Below are positions 46,522 through 58,734 of a stretch of 64,000 nucleotides of DNA, piece by piece. The notes under the pieces were generated by a model. That model was not told the DNA's origin. It made no database searches and saw only the letters and a list, made by a program, of their open reading frames with translations. Numbering within the stretch: the stretch's first letter is position 1; each line of letters opens with the position of its first letter. Both the position numbers and the translations under genes were made by a program. Source of the DNA: Cricetomys ansorgei (taxonomy: Eukaryota; Chordata; Mammalia; Rodentia; Nesomyidae); contig JAMJFZ010000679.1 of NCBI GenBank assembly GCA_026225945.1, positions 186,001-250,000 of the forward strand, read 5' to 3'.

Positions 46522-46600
46522 TGGGTATGGGGCTTAGTGGTACCCTACTTGTCTAGCCAGTGCAGGACCCTTGATTCAATCCTAGCACCATAAGATAAGT
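46522..46600 (+). repeat. ID-like SINE
   Basis: 'gctgggtatggggcttagtg' and 'cttgattcaatcctagcacc'. Confidence 0.5.
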
Positions 46601-47360
46601 ACCCAGCAAAGTAAATACCTATTTCCCTAAAGACTGATAACAAGTGAGAGAAATGCTGTAACCAGGAACAAAAATGACTGCTAAGGAGGCACTGAAGAAG
46701 GCTTCTAAAGATGGAGGCAGGAAAGTCAATCACTATGATAGCATCTCACTACTCCAGGGGTTCACACACTACACCAGGAGTTCACGGACCTGCAGGTCTT
46801 GACATCTAAGTTATACATCTGTAAGGCCACCCTCCCTTCCATGTCTTCATGCTGTATCACCTCATTTGTCTGCATTGTTTGAATAGACTTTTAATTTCTT
46901 TTAATGTGATTCTCTGGCAAATCTATCAAAGCAAGAATCTAATTTTAAGCGCACTGCGACATCAGGCAGAGCAATGCATGCAACAGCCTACCCGGCCTCA
47001 CCCACTCTCACACGACCCTTCCAATCTAATCCCCTCTCATTCACCACTGGCTTGAGCATTCCAAACAGGCCTGAAATTATTTAAAGATAATAACTTCAAA
47101 CTATAATGTGCACATGGGAATTGATTTTTATAGTGTGACTCTTTCTGCCTTTATGGGGCAGGTGGAACATCATAAAAACACAGCTGTGAACAGCAGGAGG
47201 GCACGTTCTAGTAATCCCAGCACTCCAGAAGCTAAGGCAGGAGGGTTGCTATTTTGAAGCCACCCTGAACTACATAATGAGACCCTGTCTCAACAAAATC
47301 AAATAAATAAGTTGTTGGAATCAAAGAAACATGCTGGAATCCTGGATCTGGCCCTGTCTC
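46601..47360. other. Non-coding sequence with a B1-like piece
   Basis: Only a diverged B1 at about 47195-47305 ('agtaatcccagcactccaga') is recognisable. Confidence 0.4.
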
Positions 47361-47364
47361 TGTG

Positions 47365-47660
47365 ACAAAAGTGCCATACATAGCTGATCAACTTAGAAAG
47401 AGTTGGTTTTTGGCTCACTGGTTCAGAGGTTTTCATCACGGCCAGTCAGCTCTATTGCTTTGGGGCCTGCGGTGAGGGCAGTGAGGGAGGCACTGGTCAA
47501 GCAAAACTGTTCATGTCTACCAACTTGGAAACAGAAAGAAAAGATGGGCCAGGGCCCCCAAACTGCCTTCAAGGGCAACTCTACCAATACCCACCCTCCT
47601 TCTACTAGACTTCTCCTCCTAAGCTTCTACCATCGGCAATAGCACCATGAGCTGGGGGCC
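47365..47660 (-). mobile_element. MaLR-type LTR remnant, minus orientation
   Basis: 'tctctgtgacaaaagtgcca' and 'ttcatcacggccagtcagct' match reversed MaLR-like sequence. Confidence 0.4.
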
Positions 47661-48595
47661 AAGGCTCAAGGCATGAGCCTTTGTGAAGCAGAGAATAACA
47701 GCCACCTACTAGCTGTCTGGCTTTGAGCAGGTTATATCTCAGTGCTGACCCTCAGATGGCTCCATCCACATATGGATACACTAATGCCTACCTCTATGTG
47801 GCATACATTATTATAAAAATATCTCTTACATTCTAAGAGGCGAAATTTTGCTGGACCTCACAACCAGAGTTAATAACACACCTTGAGGTCACTTATGACT
47901 TAAGATCGGCATCCTGCTCAGTACTCAGCCTGTTTGTTTAGCCTGCCTTTAAGAGAACAATGTAACAGCCAGCCTTATTTACCTTGGGTCCCATGTAATC
48001 AAGTTTTACAACCCAAGCTAATGCATAGCTTTAATCTTAAATTATATACTCATCCACGTCGGACCCATGAGTAATGCATGTTGTATGTGTATATTATGAT
48101 AATAAACACTGGAAACAACAAATAGATAAAAAACAGCCTTATAAAACAAATATCCACTATAAATGTTGGAAGTGACATGGATAGAGACTGCTAAGTCTGT
48201 GCAGTGATATTCGTAGTACAGCCTGTTATCTGGGCCACCCAGGGAAGTTAGAGTCCGTAAGGTTTCATCCCCTGGAAAACTCTGCTAAAGATTCCTGTAA
48301 AGATGCCCTCATTTTTCCCCAGTATGGCACTTTCTGTACTGTTTAATAAACATAGAGAAAAGCCCTTTGTTCTGGGACACAGACACAGACACAAGGAGGG
48401 ACAAGCAGCATTCATGCAGGCATGGAGATGGTGGGTGACACCAGGAGAAACGAGTAGAGAATTCGAATCTGGACTCACTCTTGGATAGATCACTCCAAGA
48501 GGAAATGCTTGACTGACACTTTCTGGCTACTCTAAGATTATTACTAATGTGTTTAGACCTACACACCTCTAGGGATTACCACTAAGTTTAGACAT
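47661..48595. other. Non-coding sequence
   Basis: No exon or confident repeat recognised. Confidence 0.4.
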
Positions 48596-48599
48596 GAAA

Positions 48600-48920
48600 A
48601 CACGCATGTGTTACTGTGACAGAATATCCGACAAAAGCGACTGAAGGGAAGATGGGATTATTCTGCCTCATAGTTGTGGAATACAGTCCGCCAGTCAGGG
48701 ACGCATGGTGGCAGAAGCTTGAGCAGCCAGTCACATTGATCCCGGGCAGGAGCAGAGGGAGGCGAGTGTGCTAGACTTGCTTTCTCAGTTTTATTCCGTC
48801 TGGGACCCACCCACAGGACGGAACAGCTTGCATTCCTGGTGGGTCACAGACATCCTCTGCTGTGTCTTCATAACAATCCTAAGTCCAGTCAAGCTGGCAG
48901 TCGTGATTAACCTTCCCAAT
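48600..48920 (-). mobile_element. MaLR-type LTR remnant, minus orientation
   Basis: 'gttactgtgacagaatatcc', 'gggacgcatggtggcagaag' and 'gtctgggacccacccacagg' in reversed MaLR order. Confidence 0.5.
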
Positions 48921-48939
48921 AGGCTGAGCACTCAGCGAA

Positions 48940-49240
48940 GAGCAGTAAGCTGTGCAAGCATCAGGGTCAGAGTCTGGATCCCCAGAATCCAAGGAAAAGC
49001 TAGGCAGGCCTGGTGGCTGCCTCTAACACCAGTCCAAAAGGCAGAGACAGGAGACCAGGGGGCAGGCTGGCTCCCTACTATCCAAATTAGGAGTTCTGGG
49101 CTTAGCAAGAGAACCTGCCTCAATAAGTAAGCTGGACAGCAATCAAACAAGATATCTGACATTAACTAGTCTTACACACATGCATACACATACACACATG
49201 TGCAAACATGTGTAAATAAATAAATCTAGTTTTACACTCA
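48940..49240 (+). repeat. B3-type SINE
   Basis: 'aagctgtgcaagcatcaggg', 'ctggatccccagaatccaag', 'gaacctgcctcaataagtaa' and a 'gtaaataaataaatctag' end. Confidence 0.6.
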
Positions 49241-49316
49241 GGGAGGGATCAGGAAGGATGCACAGGACCTCACTGTGCATTCTGAAACAACTAGCAACTC
49301 TAGAATTTGCCGATTT

Positions 49317-49412
49317 GTTGTTGTTGGTGGTGGTGGTGGTGGTGTGGTGTGGTGGTGGTGGGTGGTGGTGGTGGTGGGTGGGTGGTGGTGGTGGTCTGGT
49401 GGTTGGTGGCGG
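49317..49412 (+). repeat. (GGT)n minisatellite-like tract
   Basis: About 95 bases of GGT units with GT and GGGT interruptions, almost free of C on this strand. Confidence 0.95.
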
Positions 49413-49505
49413 CGGCTTTCATCTGTTTGTGTTTAACTATGTAGCCAAGCAGACTTGAACTCACCATGCTGCTGCTCAGGTGGTGCAGGTGTGCACCCTC
49501 ACGCA
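49413..49505 (-). repeat. B1 fragment, minus orientation
   Basis: 'aactatgtagccaagcagac' and 'cttgaactcaccatgctgct'. Confidence 0.5.
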
Positions 49506-50835
49506 AGCCAACAGTACACTAAACTGCACACTAATTACTTAACAAATACTCCTGGGATAGCTCACATGTGCTAGGTTCCACATAAAACAACAGGGATGTG
49601 ATTGTGTTGACACAGAGTGACCTCAGCGCCTGTGAAGTCTGACACTGACAAGAGCCCCTTTCAGTCTCATAGGAACTGGGGAAGACAGCGTTCACGCGGT
49701 TCACCAGTTCATCGCCTGTACCCGCAGCTGCCTTCCTCACACTCCCTTGGAGATACTAGGGAGACACAAGCAAGGAGCTACAATCCGGGAGCCAGAGATA
49801 AAGTCCACCATCCTCCTTCCGTCTCTTCCTGTCTCGTGACACATTAACATGGTCCTTCCCTGACAGCCCAGCCTGAGTCTCTCACTAGGCATATCTCAAC
49901 ACGGTGCATTTTACGGTATCTGAAGTCTTACTTGTTTTAAGGTACAAAAGTATTTTATTCATAAAATTTCAAGTCTAATTCTTATTTTGTCACCTAATTT
50001 TTTTTTTTTTCTTACCAGTGCTGAATCGAATGTAGACCTTGTCCATGCTGGAGAAGGGCTTGGCTCAGACACAGGACACAATCTTACTAATATGCAAAAG
50101 CATCTCCACACAGCTCTAAAACTCAGACAAACCCAGTGTGACAATTTCTATCATAAACCTACTCTTCCCATTTTTACAGAATGCGGACCGGCTGAGTCAG
50201 TGGTCAGACAGGAAACAGAAACTCAGTTTCCTCACTTCCATGCCAGTGAACGGCTCGTCTACCTCTTGCTTCCTCTCTTTAAAGATCAAAAAGAAGCCTC
50301 TCCTCCACTGAAATGAGCAAAAAGAAAGAGGGAAGGGACAGAAGAGGAGGGAGGGAGGGAGGGAGGGAGGGAGGAAAGCAGGCCCGTCTGTATCATTTAC
50401 CGGGAGTTTGAATTATCTCACACAGCATCCTGGTAAACTTCAGAGATTCAGTATCGGTTTATAAATCTCATTTTCGTAAGTGAAGACCTAGTAATCAAGA
50501 TGAGACACCTGTCAGTCTAACTGTAATTTTAAGGTCACTAAAAATGTAGAAAATGGGAAGCAGAGTTAAGAGAAGACTATGATCACAAATAGGTAAGGGC
50601 GCATGCGCACAGAGACAGGCCTCGGGCACTTCTGCAGCCATTATCTCCAAGGACCCGGATTGCCAATAGTTCTGCAGGTTTTGCAGGTTCCTGGATATTT
50701 GTAAATCCCTTTGGGGAGCATCTGTGCTTTTCACCTACTCACTAGCAGGTACTGTGCTTGGCGTTTTCGATGTACTATTTCTAATTTTAGAACTCAGTAT
50801 TACTATTTCCTTTTCAAAGCAAGGAGACTGGGGCC
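49506..50835. other. Non-coding sequence
   Basis: No exon recognised; a (GGGA)n tract lies at about 50345-50374. Confidence 0.4.
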
Positions 50836-50837
50836 AC

Positions 50838-51055
50838 AGCGAGATGGCTCACCGGACCAAAGCTCTAACCCTAACCCTAACACTAACCTTGAGCCGGATC
50901 CCCCGGGGCCTACTAATTAGAACACATGTGCGCGCACACACGTTGTTCTCTGACCTTCATACACTTGACACGGCATGCAGGTACCCACATACATGCACCC
51001 AAACACAAACTTGATGCATAAAAACACTTGTAAAATTGTTTTTAAAATAAATAAA
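50838..51055 (+). repeat. B2/B4-related SINE carrying telomere-like run
   Basis: 'ccacagcgagatggctcacc' head, 'gttctctgaccttcatacac' body, 'ttttaaaataaataaatgaa' tail. The head is interrupted by CCCTAA-type repeats at 50865-50887. Confidence 0.65.
50865..50887 (+). repeat. Short interstitial telomere-like repeat
   Basis: Three to four (CTAACC)-phase units, the last with one change (CACTAA). Confidence 0.85.
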
Positions 51056-51120
51056 TGAAAGAAACTGCCAAGTGTGGTGGGATTACTTCTACTAAGTCCT
51101 TCTCCTGATGGTTCAGCACA

Positions 51121-51161
51121 TAATAATAATAATAATAATGATAATAATAATAATAATAATC
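51121..51161 (+). repeat. (AAT)n microsatellite
   Basis: About 13 AAT units with one ATG interruption. Confidence 0.95.
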
Positions 51162-51218
51162 CTAGCATTCAGGAGAATTGCCACAAGTGGAAGGCCAGTC
51201 TGAGCTACTTAGTAAGAC

Positions 51219-51238
51219 CCTCTCTCCCTCCCTCCTCT

Positions 51239-51290
<52 letters not shown>
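51219..51290 (+). repeat. (CT)n microsatellite
   Basis: CT-rich tract with a pure core of about 25 units, next to the AAT tract and a B1-like remnant. Confidence 0.95.
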
Positions 51291-51292
<2 letters not shown>

Positions 51293-51299
51293 GCACAGA

Positions 51300-51710
51300 C
51301 AGGGGAGGGGAGAAAGAGGAGGGAAGGTGGGGGAAGAGAAACGAGGCTCCAGGAAAGTAAGGGACTTCTCCACTTGTGGTTTTCTCCCTTTCTGTTTCCC
51401 TCCCTTCTTTTCTTCTCCTCTTTCCCATCCCACATCTGAAAGTGGGTACTAAGAGCCCAAGACTTGTTCAGCTTTTACACAGCAGTTAAAAATGTAGAAG
51501 GCACGCAAGAGAAAAGAAGGCCTTGAGAGTAAGTAAGTCATGGCCTGACCTGGAGTCAGGACACCTGGCCTGGAGAGGTTACCACTACAAGAAAGAAGAG
51601 GAGCCTGAGCCAGGCTGACAGTGGAGTAATAACACGGGAAACCCACAATCTAGCTTGATGGACACCAGCTCCAAGGTGGGTGTGTGCGTGTGCATGTATG
51701 AACAGTAGAT
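51300..51710. other. Purine/pyrimidine-biased non-coding sequence
   Basis: GA-rich then CT-rich sequence; open frames here are simple-sequence artefacts. Confidence 0.4.
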
Positions 51711-51714
51711 ATGT

Positions 51715-52030
51715 GCTGTCTTTTGGCTATTAAACCTCACCCAAAGACTAACATGCTAAAAGCCTGGAGAGGCTGTGGAACCATAGGGAGGAAGACTCAG
51801 TGGAAGTAAGTTTGGCAATGGAGACATCCTCCCCCCTCCCTGGATGCCAGAGGTTAGTAGACTTTACCCACAGCGTGTGCCATCATGACACATTGTGTGC
51901 TAACAAAGCCCCAGAGTAATAAGGCCAGTGACAAGAACTGAAATCTCTACAGCTGTGGCCGAAATAGCCTTTCCTCCATAAGGCGGTTTCCTCAGGTGTC
52001 CTGTCACAGTGACAGGAAGTTAACAGTCTG
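51715..52030 (+). mobile_element. MaLR-type LTR remnant
   Basis: 'ttggctattaaacctcaccc', 'agcctttcctccataaggcg', 'tgtcctgtcacagtgacagg'. Confidence 0.45.
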
Positions 52031-52091
52031 TGATATATGGGTATGCACACACATGTGTGCATAGACACAACTGCATATTTTAGAATCTTGA

Positions 52092-52117
52092 TGTTAATAT
52101 CAATATTGATATTAACA
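52092..52117. repeat. Perfect 26-bp palindrome
   Basis: Exact self-complementary AT-rich sequence centred between 52104 and 52105 (half-site TGTTAATATCAAT), with no spacer. Confidence 0.95.
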
Positions 52118-52307
52118 ATGCTGATTGCTAACATTCCAGTAATTATTAATATTTTGGTTAATCTTTAAATATTTGTATTTTAATTTTAAAGTCTGGGTTC
52201 CCCAGCCAAAGATCCTATCCCTGTATCCTCAACAGGCCACATCTCACTAGGGAGGAGGTGAGAGAGAGCTGTCATTGTCTCTCTTCCCTTACCCTACTTT
52301 CAGGAGG

Positions 52308-52457
52308 GTTGTTGTTCATTTTTAAGACAGGGTCTCTCTATGTAGCCCTGGCTGTCCTGGAACTCGCTCTGTAGAACAGGCTGGCCTCAAACTCACAGAT
52401 CCACCTGCCTCTGTCTATTGAGTGCTGGGATCAAAGGCATGCACCACCAGGCCTGGC
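52308..52457 (-). repeat. B1 SINE, minus orientation
   Basis: 'agacagggtctctctatgta', 'tcaaactcacagatccacct', 'gcaccaccaggcctggc'. Confidence 0.95.
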
Positions 52458-53095
52458 TTTTTATCCTACTTTTGAGGCATTAAGGCAGTCCCTTTCTCTA
52501 CCCCTCTCCTAGCCAGTTCCCAGATTATCCCATTTATCCTGCAGCAGCAGGAGTCAGGTTCAATTTCTGCAAACCACCACCACCCCCTCAACTTGGAAAA
52601 TTGATTCTAAATTTAAACAACGAAGCACAAAACTAAAAATGGCCCAGAGGAACAGGAATGCCTTGAATCAGGCTCTTGTTAAATTTCACAGGCACGAAGT
52701 CTCTCCCTCTCTCTCTAGCATACGTGATCAAATGATTCTTAGGTGATAATTTAAAAAGCCTCCAAGGTAGCAATTTGAAATAAAAGTGTTTTTAAGTGGC
52801 CGAGACAGAGGATGAGGACAAGACAGAAAAACAGAAAGAGGGAGGTGCTGACTCACACAGGTGTGTAGGGATTTGCGAGCACCCTCCAGAGCCTACATCG
52901 TGCTGGCTATCCAGTCCTCTACTCTCTGATCAGCAAGTGGAAGAGTATAACATGTAAGAATCAGAAGGCCTGACGTGGTTCTGAGCCATCCGCAGCTCCC
53001 AAGGAACGTCCCCTCCCCAGTGACCTCATTCACAAAATAAGGCTGACTTTGATCAGTGACCCCGCACTTTGTCCTTGGCACTTTTCTAAAATACC
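52458..53095. other. Non-coding sequence
   Basis: No exon recognised. Confidence 0.4.
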
Positions 53096-53098
53096 TGA

Positions 53099-53240
53099 CA
53101 TCATCAGGGAACGGTGGCTTGTCCTCGTCATCACAGCACTCGGGAGGCATGAGGGTGGCTGCAAGCTCACCTGGTGAACGTATCTGAGCTCTAGGCCGGT
53201 CAAAGCTACGTAGTGAAAACCTTCCTCAAAATTTAAATTT
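53099..53240 (+). repeat. B1 SINE
   Basis: 'gggaacggtggcttgtcctc', 'cacagcactcgggaggcatg', CpG-bearing body. Confidence 0.8.
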
Positions 53241-53980
53241 AAAATTAAAAAAAGACATTTACTATCAAAGCGTTCATTTTTACAATTTCTATTCAGGTGT
53301 ATACCGTACGTACTGAAAAGTGAACAGATTACATGTTCAGCTCAGTGAGCTTCCACAAACTGACTGCACTTAACAGACTCGTAGTCAGGTAACTGACAGA
53401 ACACTGCAGCCTCCAAGGCCGCCTTGTGTGGCATACCTTCCATACCAGAAGTGGAGAGGGAAGCACATCAAAAGAGACTGAAAGAAAGTACCAGTTTGTT
53501 TCTTGGTCTAATTTTAATAGAAATCATGAGAAACCTTTCCACGGTATCCACAACCACTGACAACACTTTCCAGTCACTTTCTGCTGTTAGGGACATGAGT
53601 AGGGCAGTTTACACTCCTGGAGATTCAAGAACCACCTAATGTGCATCTATAACGAAAGGAGAGCCAGGTGCACATGTGCTCAAAGAATGAGCCGAATAAA
53701 TGACCAGACATGGCAGGAAGCTCCTGCGTCCGATTAACACAACACACAGCCTTGCAACTGGAGAAGAAACCAAAAGGATGCATGCTGGGTAGTGGACAAA
53801 GTTTAGATCCAGTCTATAAAACAACTTATAACTTGACCACTTAAACCTTTGAACCCTAGAGCTATATACGATGTCTATGCACCAATAAAAGCTCAATTTT
53901 TTTAATCATTTAAGTGCTGATTAAAACATCTGCCAGCCCAGGTTTTTGTTAATGGTTTGGCTTTGGTTTGGGGGGTGTTG
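53241..53980. other. Non-coding sequence
   Basis: No exon or clear repeat recognised. Confidence 0.4.
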
Positions 53981-53984
53981 GTTT

Positions 53985-54110
53985 TGATGCAGGGTCTCAC
54001 TGTTCCCCAGGCCAGCCTTGAACTCCAGGGCTCAAATGACCCTCCCAGCTCAGCGTCTACAGTGCATGCCTCGTTCTCGGCTTCTCCACAATTACATACA
54101 CTCAGTGGAG
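53985..54110 (-). repeat. B1-related SINE, minus orientation
   Basis: 'atgcagggtctcactgttcc' and 'ccagccttgaactccagggc'. Confidence 0.55.
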
Positions 54111-54123
54111 CCAAAGGTGATCT

Positions 54124-54363
54124 CGGAGTGGTGGATCACAACTGTTATCCTAACACCCAGGAGGCAGAGGCAGGAGAATTGACACAACTTCCAGGCCAGC
54201 CTGGTCTACATAGCAAATTCCAGGCCAGTTTTTATGGCAACACCAGAAAAGAAGAATGCCAAGGCAAGCAAGGCTAGGTAAGTCATGCCTGCAATCCTGG
54301 CTGGGAGGCTGAGGAATGGTGACTACACTGAGTTCAAGGCCAGCCTGGGCTGCAAAGTGCATT
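54124..54363 (+). repeat. Two B1 SINE fragments in tandem
   Basis: 'aacacccaggaggcagaggc' (54150) and 'gagttcaaggccagcctggg' (54330). Confidence 0.7.
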
Positions 54364-54527
54364 CTGGCCAAGCAGTGGTGGCACACACCTTTAATCCCAG
54401 CACTTGGGAGGCAGGGGCAGGCAGATCTCTGTGAGTTCAAGGCCAGCCTGGTCTACAGAGTGAGTTCCAGGGCAGCCAGAGTTACAACAGAGAAACCCTG
54501 TCACGAAAAACAAAAGCAAAAACAAAA
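54364..54527 (+). repeat. B1 SINE, young-looking
   Basis: 'ggccaagcagtggtggcaca' through 'acagagaaaccctgtcacga' and an A-rich tail; among the least diverged repeats in the window. Confidence 0.95.
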
Positions 54528-54529
54528 AG

Positions 54530-54715
54530 TGCATTCTGCTCTTTCAGAGGACCAAAGCACAATTCCCAATACACACATCAGCCCACAATCCTATAGCTTC
54601 AGCACCACGAGTTCCAATGTCCCTTTTCACCTCCAGGGGCACCTGGACACATGGCATTTACTCACACAGATATACACACATATACATACATAAAAACAAA
54701 AGTAAATCTTTGTTT
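54530..54715 (+). repeat. B2 SINE, 5'-truncated
   Basis: 'tctgctctttcagaggacca' and 'gcacaattcccaatacacac', ending 'aaaaacaaaagtaaatcttt'. Confidence 0.7.
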
Positions 54716-54798
54716 TTTAAAGAAAAAAAACTGAAATAAGTGACATAGCTAAAACATAGAAAGAACCAAACAACTTTAGTGTACACACATTTCAAAGT

Positions 54799-54812
54799 GT
54801 GTGTGTGTGTGT

Positions 54813-54855
<43 letters not shown>
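54799..54855 (+). repeat. (TG)n microsatellite
   Basis: About 28 TG units with one TA interruption. Confidence 0.95.
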
Positions 54856-54857
<2 letters not shown>

Positions 54858-54859
54858 GT

Positions 54860-56723
54860 ATGCACAGTATAGACATATATAAGTCTAACTATATTCAGGG
54901 CCTCAAATCTGATCAAAATTTTTCTAAGAACTAATTAATATATCCACAGTCTGTTCTCTTACTACACTAGAAGTAAATAGCAAAGAAATAGCTAGATACA
55001 GCTACTTCAGTCACCTAGTAATGAAGTCCACTTCTACATGATGCTCTGGGTCAAAAAAAATTCAAAATGGAAATTATTAAATAGTTTATAATAATCAATC
55101 ATGACACAGTACGTGAAGGAACGTGTGTTCTCTCTTTCTACCATGTAGGTCCCGGGAGTCAAAGTCAAGCCATCACGATCAGCAACAAGTGCCTTTCTGC
55201 TAAGCCATCATGCCAGCACACTAGTCAGCAATTTAAGAGAGATCTCAGCTAATACTAAATAAGAGTGGTTAAAAATGTGTAAGAATTGAAAACAAGAAAA
55301 TAAAACTGTCTTAATTAGCAAGAACACAAAAAAGCCAACACATTAAAATACATTAGATTTCTATATCCCAGGGACAACCCAAAAACAAAAATTCCAAGTG
55401 CCAACTCCAGTAGCACAAAGACAAATCAATAACCAGTGGCATCACTTTCCAGAGGATTTATATCCCTGATGTCCCAGTCTCTCTACTAGAAAAGATGGCA
55501 CTCCCTCATAATCTCAGCACTCAGGAGACTGAGATAGAAGGCTTATGTCTAAGACCAGCCAGGGATGAACCGAGTTCAAGGTCAGTGTGAGCTGTAGACA
55601 TAGCAAGATCTTGTCCCAAAAGTGAAAGAAAAAGAAAAATAGGGTTGTAGTAGTTAGGCTGCTGTGGTGGCTCACCAAGGAGACAAGGAGGCATATTCGT
55701 TGGTGGAATCCCTGCCAGACCTCGGCAGAGGGAACCACCATCCTGGCCAGCAACATACTGGTCAGTGGAACCCTGAGCTTCCCAGCTAAGGTGTTTTAAT
55801 TGATACAGAACTCCTCAGGTATTCTACTGATAGCACATGCAGATCATTAACAATCAAACATCCCCCACATAAATTCAACACCTGCAAACAATATAAAATG
55901 CCAAGACCTAGGGAGACCTTCACCCAACAGTGCATAAGATAATTATTTTATATATAACTAAAAATAAACTCCTACAACATAGGGTACTTTCTGCTCAGCT
56001 CAATTTCAATTATAGTTATATACTAGCATTTCTAATCTGTCTTAACACATGTCCTGGTCCACTGATAAATCACATAATATTTACAGGTCCTTCCTACAAA
56101 AATTTCACCAGCCCAACCAGACAAAAGCCCTTGAAAGAATGTGTGTTTTCTCAGAAGATACCAAAGGAGTTATGATGGCTAAGGGAAACAAAAATTAACA
56201 TTTCTTTATACTTTTTTTAAAATAAAGAACAAAAAACATATTTAGTATGTGAGGCTTTAAAGCCTGAGTCTGATCTTGTCCGACTCCCAGTCTGATTTTG
56301 CAGTATCTTCTAGTGAAAACATCTAGGTCACAGGCAGTGCTCCAATCCTAGTCTCAGCATATTCAAATACTAGGCACAGCCTCATTTGCTCATAGAATGT
56401 CATGGTTGTTAATATTGAATAAAAATCCCTCGAATTCTGAAACATTAGAGGAGAAATATATTCTCTGCCTTTTATGTACAAAAACATTTCCGCTTTTTTT
56501 TCAAATTCTCCTCCCTTGTTCTTTCATATCTCTGCTTTTAAGACCTCACTGATGAATTCACAGACTTTAACATGACTATTTTTCAAGCAAACAAGAAAAT
56601 TAGTCAAAAACCATTATTTTCTGGGGGTCACATTTTCCTTTTTATACAAGGTAAATTAGTTCTAGTTAATGATGTAGGCAAATTTATTTTTTCATGTTTT
56701 TGTTATTATTTACTTTGGTGAAC

Positions 56724-56755
<32 letters not shown>

Positions 56756-57790
56756 GCCCTCACACGCGCACACACGTGTATACACCAACCTTCACACACA
56801 CTCAGATCCACTCCTTAACACAGACTCATCTCCCAACCTAGAACCTGTCCTGAAGGACCCTCAGCGACCCTAGAAATACATCATCCCAGGACCTGCTTGG
56901 GGTCTTAGACACCTGTGCAAAGCAGAGGGAAGTTGCCGACTTCATCTTTCTCTCTAGACAGATGCATACACCTGCAATACAGTTGCATGTCACGGACCCT
57001 TTGAAAATAAAATTAGTAGTTATGGCTTGTTTCATCACTCTTCAGTGTGCTTTATTTAGAACTCAAAGAACATAGACCTGATGACAGAATACAGCCCAAA
57101 TACAAACATAAATATCTGAAAACAGAAGCTTCAGAAAAATAAGTTAGTTCCATACATGCAGGTTTCTTAGTTTTTAAGTAAATTTATTCTATTGTGCCTA
57201 TCTAAAAGGCTACTCACAGTCCACCCGGTCCCCCACAACTCAATAAACATTAATGTCATTTAAAGTCTTTCCACTTGAGAGATAAAAACAACTGAGACTC
57301 AAGGAAACCAAGAGTCTTGTCCCCAGTCTCTAATGAGAGATGGCTGAACAAGTCAGGACCTGCCTATCTGGATTGCTGGCCCAATGCTCTTTGCAAAACA
57401 AACTAATAGAAAAATTCCAGATACCAGCTTCCATCAGAAAGGACAGGAGACCTGAAGCCTACAACATGCTGACACCCTGAGGAGGGTAGTGTTTCTGTTC
57501 CAAATATCAGCGAATCCTGAACTGGGCCTCAACCTCGGATTCAGACAGTTTAATTGCTTCTAAGTCATGTTCATGGCCTAGCATGACTTGACAAATAGGC
57601 AATTTTCCCGTCTTTCTCCATTAACCCTTTCTCTAGCCACTGCAAATAGCCAGGGAAAGGCCTCTTTTGGTGCTGCTGATCTTGAATACTTTGATAACAC
57701 AGCAATTATTTTCCAAGAGTGGCTGCTGGGTAGGTAACAGGAGTGAACTGTCCTCTCTGCTTTTCCCCTGCCCCAGGCCTCCACAGCTCT
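54860..57790. other. AT-rich non-coding sequence
   Basis: A diverged B1 at about 55500-55625 and a (GT)n tract at 56724-56752 are the only repeats recognised. No exon seen. Confidence 0.4.
56724..56752 (+). repeat. (GT)n microsatellite
   Basis: About 14 GT units followed by a partly alternating CA/CG stretch. Confidence 0.95.
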
Positions 57791-57949
57791 TCCTCCCTGG
57801 GACTGCTTAATTAAAATTTAAACATGAAAACCACATGGATCTGGATCGATGCCTGAATGGGAAGGGTCCAACTGCCCCAGGCCCCACCCCGTCCCTTTTA
57901 AAGCCGCAATTAGAGAAGCCTGGCTCCATTGGGAGGCACTGCTGTTGCT

Positions 57950-58345
57950 TTTGGAAGCCGGGGAACCCAGCCTCGCCCGACCATCCATCCCATCATATCC
58001 GAGTCATCGTCTCTCTTTGCTCGGGTGGTCGCGCATATGTGCGTGTGCATACACACTGCCCATCACTTTTAACAAGCCAGAGGGCAGACTCCTGCAGGGA
58101 AGGCCACAGCAGACACCCTGCACGCAGGCAGCAGGCAGGGGTTGGGGAGAGTGGTCACCTGGCACCGGTCTGCACCTGCGCACCCGCCCTGCCAAGGGCA
58201 AAGCGCGTGGCCCCCGGCCGCTTTAGGGGTGCAGGCACGCTGAGCCGCTGCTGAACCCCTACGCGAGCGCCGGGCTGCGGCGATGGCTGCCTGTCTCCTA
58301 GCACGCGGCCCCTCCGCGGGGGCTAGGATCTGGGGGACCGAGGAT
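57950..58345. promoter_or_regulatory. Small CpG-rich block
   Basis: CpG density rises sharply ('gctacgcgagcgccgggct'-like stretches near 58261-58320). It lies about 1.3 kb on the 3' side of the MKDSENK exon. It may be a small CpG island, or part of the LTR that ends at 59011. Confidence 0.4.
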
Positions 58346-58734
58346 GCCAAAGGAAGCCCGACCCTGGACCATGTGTGCTCTGAAGCGAGACTGGGGGCTG
58401 TTGCTCCTCCCCTGGCTGTGGCAGAAATTTGCTAGGGCCTTGGCCTTGAACCCCGGAATCCTCCAGACTTCTTGTTGGGGGGCTTTCACTTCTATCTGTT
58501 TTTGTGCTTGCTTGAAAGGGTTTAAGAAATATGAAACATAGAAATGCAATCACATATAGGGGGAAATGCCTTCCCAAGCACGGCCATTAACAGCACTCTT
58601 TAGTCTCCTCCCCACCCACAGGGAAGATGACCATTGAGCTTAACACCTGTCAACAGGATTCCTTCTTCCCCAGCCTCCTCCCTCCTGCATATCAGCAGGG
58701 ATTCTTCCTTCCCGGGCTCCATGGGCGCCACCCT

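Noticed and set aside
51074..51439. Asn-rich then Ser/Leu-rich frame
   Set aside because: Translation of AAT and CT microsatellites.
57835..58350. Frames of up to 139 codons in the 58-kb CpG-rich block
   Set aside because: No domain, no supporting splice pattern; expected by base composition.
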